NCBI RefSeq assembly: GCF_001594005.1
Contig: NZ_LTBA01000003.1
Coordinates: forward strand, 1 to 57,536
Direction of reading: 5' to 3'
Origin: Clostridium tepidiprofundi DSM 19306
GTDB lineage: Bacteria; Bacillota; Clostridia; Clostridiales; Clostridiaceae
DNA: 57,536 nucleotides
The position numbers and the translations under genes were made by a program. Position 1 is the first letter of the stretch. Each line of letters starts with the position of its first letter. Below, one piece after another: positions 52,944-57,536 of the stretch. Below the pieces are notes generated by a model. That model was given only the letters and a program-made list of their open reading frames with translations. It was not told the DNA's origin and ran no database searches.

Positions 52944-52972
52944 ATTATAGATAACATTTTTAAATATGTCAA
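52944..52972 (-). promoter_or_regulatory. Consensus sigma-A promoter of mazEF
   Basis: On minus TTGACA (52972-52967), 17 bases, TATAAT (52949-52944), a perfect match, about 60 bases before the mazE start. Confidence 0.88.
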
Positions 52973-53030
52973 AAGATTTTTTAACCTTTTTTGACAATAA
53001 ATTTAATAATACCATCTTATTCGATAAAGT

Positions 53031-54191
53031 TTAAATATATCTTCTCACTTTTTCAACTTTATTATCCTTTATGTAAACCCTTGGCACTCTTTTGCCAATC
53101 ATACATACAATTTCATAACTAATAGTACCTAGTAATTCTGCCAAATCGTCAGCAGTAATTTTGTTTTTATCACTTCCACCTATTAGTATAACCTCATCTC
53201 CAATTTTTACACATTCCACATCTGTAACATCAATCATACATTGATCCATACATATCCTTCCTATAATAGGAGCAAATTTCCCTTTTACAATAACTTTAGC
53301 CTTATTAAAAAAAAGTCTAGTATAACCATCAGCATATCCTATTGGCAATGTAGCAATTACAGAGTCTCTACTAGTTCTGAATTTCCTACCATAACCAATA
53401 TACTCTCCAGAATGTACTTCTTTAACATGAATTACATTAGTTTTTAATGACATTACCGGTTTTAAGTCAATCTTTTGTATATTTACCTCATTAGACGGAT
53501 AATATCCATAAAGTATTATTCCAGGTCTTACAATATCATAATGATACTCTGGCAAATCTATAATAGCAGCACTATTCGCAGCATGTATATTATTAATTTT
53601 AACATTTCTCTTTTTTAGTTTATCATTTACACTCATAAATTTTTCATTTTGGAGTATTGTATATTCTTTATTTTCATCATCAGCAGATGAAAAATGAGTA
53701 AATATGCCCTCAATTTCTATATTGGGTAATGCACTAATTTTACATATCTCCTCCACACTTTTATCATTCGGTTCATATCCTATTCTGCCCATTCCAGAAT
53801 CTATTTTGATATGTATTTTAGCAATTTTGTTTTTCCTTTGAGCTTCTTGTGATAATTTTTCTGCACAATCTATTGAATATATTGTTTGTTCAATATCGTA
53901 CTCTAATAATTCATCAAAAAGGCTTGGAGGAGTGAAACCCAAAATCATAATAGGGCAATTAATACCTCCTTTTCTAAGTTCAATCGCTTCACTCAGAACC
54001 GCCACAGCTAATCTATCAGCACCATTTTGCAACAATACGGGTGCTACATCTAATGCACCATGACCATATGCATCTGCTTTGACCACTGCCATTATTTCCC
54101 GGCTTGTAGAGATTCTCCTGATTTCCCTCATGTTATGAGCTAATTTGTCCAAATCAATCTCCGCCCATACCGGCCTCATATGTCTAAACAT
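53031..54191 (-). CDS. alr: Alanine racemase
   Basis: A 386-residue PLP enzyme that makes D-alanine for peptidoglycan. PLP Lys38 is in AVVKADAYGHGA; further family motifs are IDSGMGRIGY, GIFTHFSSAD, NSAAI and GRICMDQCMIDVTDV. GGGGGAAAT precedes the ATG. It is downstream of a GerS-like gene, a pairing known in Clostridioides difficile (gerS-alr2), and upstream of mazEF. Its length is normal. Confidence 0.94.
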   Translation of the reverse strand: MFRHMRPVWAEIDLDKLAHNMREIRRISTSREIMAVVKADAYGHGALDVAPVLLQNGADRLAVAVLSEAIELRKGGINCPIMILGFTPPSLFDELLEYDIEQTIYSIDCAEKLSQEAQRKNKIAKIHIKIDSGMGRIGYEPNDKSVEEICKISALPNIEIEGIFTHFSSADDENKEYTILQNEKFMSVNDKLKKRNVKINNIHAANSAAIIDLPEYHYDIVRPGIILYGYYPSNEVNIQKIDLKPVMSLKTNVIHVKEVHSGEYIGYGRKFRTSRDSVIATLPIGYADGYTRLFFNKAKVIVKGKFAPIIGRICMDQCMIDVTDVECVKIGDEVILIGGSDKNKITADDLAELLGTISYEIVCMIGKRVPRVYIKDNKVEKVRRYI

Positions 54192-54255
54192 ACTATTTCC
54201 CCCATATACACATAAAAATAAATTAAGCGCTTCACAATTTTATTATCTCTTTAAT

Positions 54256-54876
54256 TCAATCAGTATGCTTATTTATATCAAATAGTGATTTATCTATATC
54301 TATATTCGTCTTGAAGTTTTTGTAAATCACCTCTATACTTTTATTACCATATATATCATAGATGTAAACCCTTTTAGGTTTTAATTCCTTTGTATCTATA
54401 TATAATACAGCTTTATTAATATTTTTGTTAGTCCCCGGGATTAAAAAATGTATTAGCTGATATTCATCATCATTTATGTATTTATATGAGTACTGGATTT
54501 CTTCATTTGTATAAAGCATCTTAATGTACTCGCTCACAAAGCTCAATTTAAAAACGCTATCAAAACTTTGATTTTGAATATATGTTTTTCCATTATTCAA
54601 ATCTCTCACATATATCTTTCCATCCAAATAAGTCAGCACCCTATTTTGGTTTATAGCAACTACATGTCCAAATTCTTTACTATATATTTGTTTAGTATTA
54701 TAAGTAATATCTTGATTTCTATTCTTAACTATTATTTCAACATCAGCACTATATGCATCAATATTCTTAAGAAAGTCGATAGCTTCATAATTATCCCCAT
54801 ATCTGTGAGTACATTTCAATACAAATAAAATAACAATCACAAACAGCATTAATAGTATTAATATGATTTTTTTCAC
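54256..54876 (-). CDS. GerS-like LolA-fold lipoprotein or membrane-anchored protein
   Basis: A 206-residue protein with an N-terminal hydrophobic segment (KKIILILLMLFVIVILFVLK) and a Cys at the end of it (VLKC), which could be lipidated although the lysine at -1 is atypical. The remainder has the LolA/LppX-like pattern (NIDAYSADVEIIVKNRN ... AVLYIDTKELKPKRVYIYD ... SLFDI). In C. difficile GerS, next to alr2, is needed with CwlD for cortex modification and germination. Here the gene is directly upstream of alr. The start is the GTG at 54876, just after GGAGGTATACT. Assignment rests on layout and fold pattern. Confidence 0.65.
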   Translation of the reverse strand: MKKIILILLMLFVIVILFVLKCTHRYGDNYEAIDFLKNIDAYSADVEIIVKNRNQDITYNTKQIYSKEFGHVVAINQNRVLTYLDGKIYVRDLNNGKTYIQNQSFDSVFKLSFVSEYIKMLYTNEEIQYSYKYINDDEYQLIHFLIPGTNKNINKAVLYIDTKELKPKRVYIYDIYGNKSIEVIYKNFKTNIDIDKSLFDINKHTD

Positions 54877-54960
54877 AGTATACCTCCAGTTTTTCATTCT
54901 ATTATTAATACTATTAACATACTTAATATTATATTCTAGTAACTGCAAACATTCTAAAAT

Positions 54961-56460
54961 TTAGAGCTTAGCTATTTTACTAATAGAATATGGTATTTCA
55001 TCTATAATATGTGCAGCATTAACACAATACATATTTTGAGATAATCTATCGCCACAATAGCCATGAATATAAACAGACATATAAGCAGCTTCAATTGGTT
55101 TATATCCTTGAGCAACAAATGACGTAACAATTCCAGTTAAACAATCTCCCATTCCACCATTAGCCATAGCACTATTACCAGTAGCATTAATATAAGTAAC
55201 TTTACCATCTGTAATTATGGTGTTGTATCCCTTTAAAACTAATATAATACCATGCTCAGACGCAAAATCTTTTGATACCTCCAATCTATTTTTTTCTATA
55301 TAATCAATACTTAATCCCGTTATTCTCGACATTTCGCCCAAATGAGGTGTCAGAATTATCTCATTATTCTTATTCTTCAATAAATTCATTTTTCCTGCTA
55401 AAACATTAATTCCATCTGCATCTATTATTAATGGACAGTTAATTTTTTCTATTATATGTGATAATATCGTAAGTGTTTTATCATTGTTTCCCATACCAGG
55501 TCCAATTGCAACAGCATCACTCTTATTAATTAAATTTTCAAATTTCTCCCTATCATCTATATCTAAAGTCATAGCTTCCAATAATTTCGAACTAACAATA
55601 TACTGTATATCACTTGGACAACATAGTGTAACAAGCCCTGCTCCACTTCTAACCGCTGCTTGTGTAGCAATCACTGGTGCACCAGTAAACCCCTTATTTC
55701 CTGCGACTATTGATACTCTTCCAAAATCCCCTTTATGCTTATATTTTTCTCTTGCTTTTATTTTGTTTTTAATAATATTTTCATCCAACATAAATTCATT
55801 CTCATGGAATTTATCTATAACAATATCAGGTATACCTATATCTTCTACAATTACTTCTCCTGTAAACCTATCAGTATTATAATTGATAAATCCTTTTTTA
55901 TATAACTGAAATGATATTGTTTTATTCGCTTGAACACAGTTACCCAGTTCTATTCCATTGTCACTATCAAATCCTGAAGGTACATCGATTGATATAATAT
56001 TTGAACTGCTTTCATTGATAACTGTAATAGCTAAATCATATATACCCTCTACTTTTCTACTTAAACCAGTTCCAAAAATAGCATCTATTGTAACATCGCA
56101 CATTTTTATAGCTTCTCTTAGTATTTCTATATCCTCGATTCCATTTATGAAGTTCACTTTAATTCCCATATTTCGAATAATACCATAGTTAGTTCTGCAA
56201 TCATCACTTAAATTATTTATGCCAAACATAAATATCTCTACATGCTTATCAAGACAAAACAACTGTCTTGCTACTGCTAAACCATCTCCTCCATTATTAC
56301 CATTCCCGCAAACTATTACAAATGAATTAGTTTCTTCTAATGGAATGTTCTTTACAACCTTCTCTGCTGCCTTTTCCATAAGTACTATACCTGGAATACC
56401 CAATTTTTCAATACAATACTTATCAATGCTTCTTATAATTTTAGATGTCGCTATTTTCAT
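54961..56460 (-). CDS. nnr: Bifunctional NAD(P)H-hydrate epimerase / dehydratase
   Basis: A 499-residue fusion that repairs hydrated NAD(P)H. The N-terminal YjeF_N epimerase domain (about 1-215) has VCGNGNNGGDGLAVARQL. The C-terminal ADP-dependent dehydratase domain (about 225-495) has GFTGAPVIATQAAVRSGAGLV, AIGPGMG, LTPHLGEMSRI and NGGMGDCLTGIV. Its start overlaps the acpS end by 20 bases, a common pairing in Firmicutes. Confidence 0.94.
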   Translation of the reverse strand: MKIATSKIIRSIDKYCIEKLGIPGIVLMEKAAEKVVKNIPLEETNSFVIVCGNGNNGGDGLAVARQLFCLDKHVEIFMFGINNLSDDCRTNYGIIRNMGIKVNFINGIEDIEILREAIKMCDVTIDAIFGTGLSRKVEGIYDLAITVINESSSNIISIDVPSGFDSDNGIELGNCVQANKTISFQLYKKGFINYNTDRFTGEVIVEDIGIPDIVIDKFHENEFMLDENIIKNKIKAREKYKHKGDFGRVSIVAGNKGFTGAPVIATQAAVRSGAGLVTLCCPSDIQYIVSSKLLEAMTLDIDDREKFENLINKSDAVAIGPGMGNNDKTLTILSHIIEKINCPLIIDADGINVLAGKMNLLKNKNNEIILTPHLGEMSRITGLSIDYIEKNRLEVSKDFASEHGIILVLKGYNTIITDGKVTYINATGNSAMANGGMGDCLTGIVTSFVAQGYKPIEAAYMSVYIHGYCGDRLSQNMYCVNAAHIIDEIPYSISKIAKL

Positions 56461-56836
56461 ATTCTATAACCTCCAGTATCACATTTGCTACTGCATATTT
56501 ATTGCAATGTGATATGCTCAAATGTATTTTATAATTCCCTTCTTTCAATGCTATCATCCTAGCTTTTCCTTTTAAAGACACAATTGGTTTACCTAGTGCA
56601 GTTTTTTCGATTATTATATCTTTAAAGTCAAAGCCTCTGAATCCAGTTCCCAAAGCTTTAGCAACAGCTTCTTTTGCAGCAAATCTGCCCGCTACATATT
56701 CTGGTCTCATATTTCTTCTCTTTAAATACTCAATTTCTGATTTATTAAAAATTCTGCTTAAAAAACCTTGCCTTTTAGTTATAGCATTTTTTATTCTATC
56801 GATTTCAACTATATCGGTTCCTACTCCAACTATCAA
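56441..56836 (-). CDS. acpS: Holo-[acyl-carrier-protein] synthase
   Basis: A 131-residue AcpS that transfers 4'-phosphopantetheine from CoA to acyl carrier protein. Mg ligands are in GVGTDIVEIDRI (Asp8) and RFAAKEAVAKALG (Glu). Length is normal. The start is a TTG at 56836 with GGAGTG upstream and no closer ATG. It heads the acpS-nnr operon. Confidence 0.94.
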   Translation of the reverse strand: MIVGVGTDIVEIDRIKNAITKRQGFLSRIFNKSEIEYLKRRNMRPEYVAGRFAAKEAVAKALGTGFRGFDFKDIIIEKTALGKPIVSLKGKARMIALKEGNYKIHLSISHCNKYAVANVILEVIEYENSDI

Positions 56837-56869
56837 ATAAAATCACTCCTTTACTAATACTCTCTAAAT

Positions 56870-56878
56870 ATTATACCA
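56870..56878 (-). promoter_or_regulatory. Extended -10 promoter element of acpS
   Basis: On minus TGGTATAAT (56878-56870), an extended -10 (TGnTATAAT), about 34 bases before the TTG start. The -35 is weak. Confidence 0.6.
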
Positions 56879-56907
56879 TGCAAAATAAAATTTATTTTCA
56901 AAATTAA

Positions 56908-56928
56908 AAGGAACCTACAAGGCTCCTT
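56908..56928 (-). terminator. Terminator of the DUF6514-like gene
   Basis: AAGGAACC and GGCTCCTT pair (one G-U) around a 5-base loop. On minus TTTTAATTTT follows. Confidence 0.7.
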
Positions 56929-56944
56929 TATGTAAAAGTTTCAT

Positions 56945-57307
56945 TTAATAATTTGATTGAACAGTTTCAACTAGCTCTTCATCAAAATCTATAACACAAC
57001 TATCAACATATTCTCCAAGCACATCAATCAAGTGAATAGGAGAAACAGTATTATTATAAACAAGTCTTAATAATTCTTGCACTTTATGTCTATGAGGACT
57101 AATATTCTTAATAAATTCTCTCTCTATATTTATTATATTGCCGTTGCAAATATCCTGTCTTTCAGCTTCTATACCATACGATTGAACCTCAGATTTTTTA
57201 TCACCCGAATTTAATTGAAAATTAGTTCTCAACAATCTGTAAATATAATTATAATTCACATCTTCTTCTCCCTTAATACGTTTGGACAACAACTCTACAA
57301 CTTTCAT
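56945..57307 (-). CDS. Small protein resembling the DUF6514 family
   Basis: A 120-residue soluble protein (KVVELLSKRIKGEEDVNYNYIYRLLRTN, then VQSYGIEAERQDI, NIEREFIKNISPHRHKVQELLRLVYNN and SPIHLIDVLGEYVD). It matches a conserved small clostridial protein I recall as DUF6514; no function is known. GGGGGGAAGG precedes the ATG, a strong site, and it has its own terminator. It is monocistronic, just upstream of acpS. Confidence 0.7.
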   Translation of the reverse strand: MKVVELLSKRIKGEEDVNYNYIYRLLRTNFQLNSGDKKSEVQSYGIEAERQDICNGNIINIEREFIKNISPHRHKVQELLRLVYNNTVSPIHLIDVLGEYVDSCVIDFDEELVETVQSNY

Positions 57308-57413
57308 ATCCTTCCCCCCATAAACTACTTAAACTATAAGTACATATTATCACTTATTTTCAGAAAAATCTGTCACTTCTTATGTTTGGTTCAAAAAAAC
57401 TTTTCATTCAAAA

Positions 57414-57441
57414 ACGACAGCAATCCCATAATTACTGTCGT
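57414..57441 (-). terminator. Terminator of a gene beyond the right window edge
   Basis: ACGACAG and CTGTCGT form a 7-bp stem with a 14-base loop. On minus it is followed by TTTTTG. A second AT-rich inverted repeat (GTCGACTTTTT / AAAAAGTCAAC) lies at 57499-57525. No gene start is visible to the window end. Confidence 0.65.
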
Positions 57442-57536
57442 ACTTTACAAATAACTTAACTATACAAATACTATACTTTGAATTTTTCAGCGATGCATGT
57501 CGACTTTTTAATAAAAAAGTCAACAATTTAACATAT

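Noticed and set aside
1-57536. tRNA or rRNA genes
   Set aside because: No cloverleaf-like or rRNA-like sequence was recognised in any intergenic gap by eye; a tRNAscan run would settle this.

Overview
The window is low-GC DNA from an anaerobic, spore-forming Firmicute, most likely a Clostridium sensu stricto relative. The reasons are the AT-rich composition, GGAGG-type ribosome binding sites with several TTG/GTG starts, [FeFe]-hydrogenase maturases (HydE, HydG, HydF), a reverse rubrerythrin, WhiA, a GerS-like lipoprotein beside alanine racemase, and the gene orders dnaE-pfkA-pyk and ftsEX-ctpA-uvrBA. Almost every chromosomal gene is on the minus strand.

Bases 1 to about 4100 are one end of an integrated element, probably a prophage. 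From the inner side it carries a truncated DnaB-type helicase, a replisome-organiser-like initiator, a small unknown protein, an excisionase-like HTH protein and a Cro-like protein, all on minus. A divergent switch region follows, then a CI-like repressor and a tyrosine integrase on plus. Two regulatory structures are clear. Three 15-bp operators lie between the divergent regulators, the middle one inside the spacer of a consensus sigma-A promoter. An array of 23-bp iterons lies inside the initiator gene next to an AT-rich tract, as in lambda-type origins. The integrase lies against the 3' end of an rRNA methyltransferase gene (rlmD).

Bases 4151-24645 hold rlmD, a DUF1540 protein, pyk, pfkA, dnaE, a reverse rubrerythrin, a split chromate transporter, whiA-glmR-rapZ, hisC, murB, a PHP phosphatase, uvrC and a YdjM-like membrane protein. 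Bases 24646-34956 are more accessory. They hold an exported protein, the TM1266-hydE-hydG-hydF operon with a candidate noncoding RNA upstream, a 51-residue protein, an anion permease, a YitT protein with a long structured leader, an orphan cobalamin riboswitch, and a secreted DUF2680-like protein beside a two-component system.

Bases 34957 to the end return to core functions: the two-component system, FHA-FtsW-PBP, uvrBA, a PDZ membrane protein, ctpA, ftsEX, a split transketolase, mazEF, alr, a GerS-like lipoprotein, nnr, acpS and a small DUF6514-like protein. DNA repair is prominent (uvrA, uvrB, uvrC, dnaE), with LexA-like boxes at uvrBA and ydjM.

Three families of small non-coding repeats are scattered through the intergenic gaps. 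One is a 131-bp inverted-repeat element with exact 8-bp target duplications. One resembles decayed right ends of IS200/IS605 elements. One begins with TTAGGCAT. No transposase gene, tRNA, rRNA or CRISPR array was seen. All calls come from reading the sequence; no database search was run.
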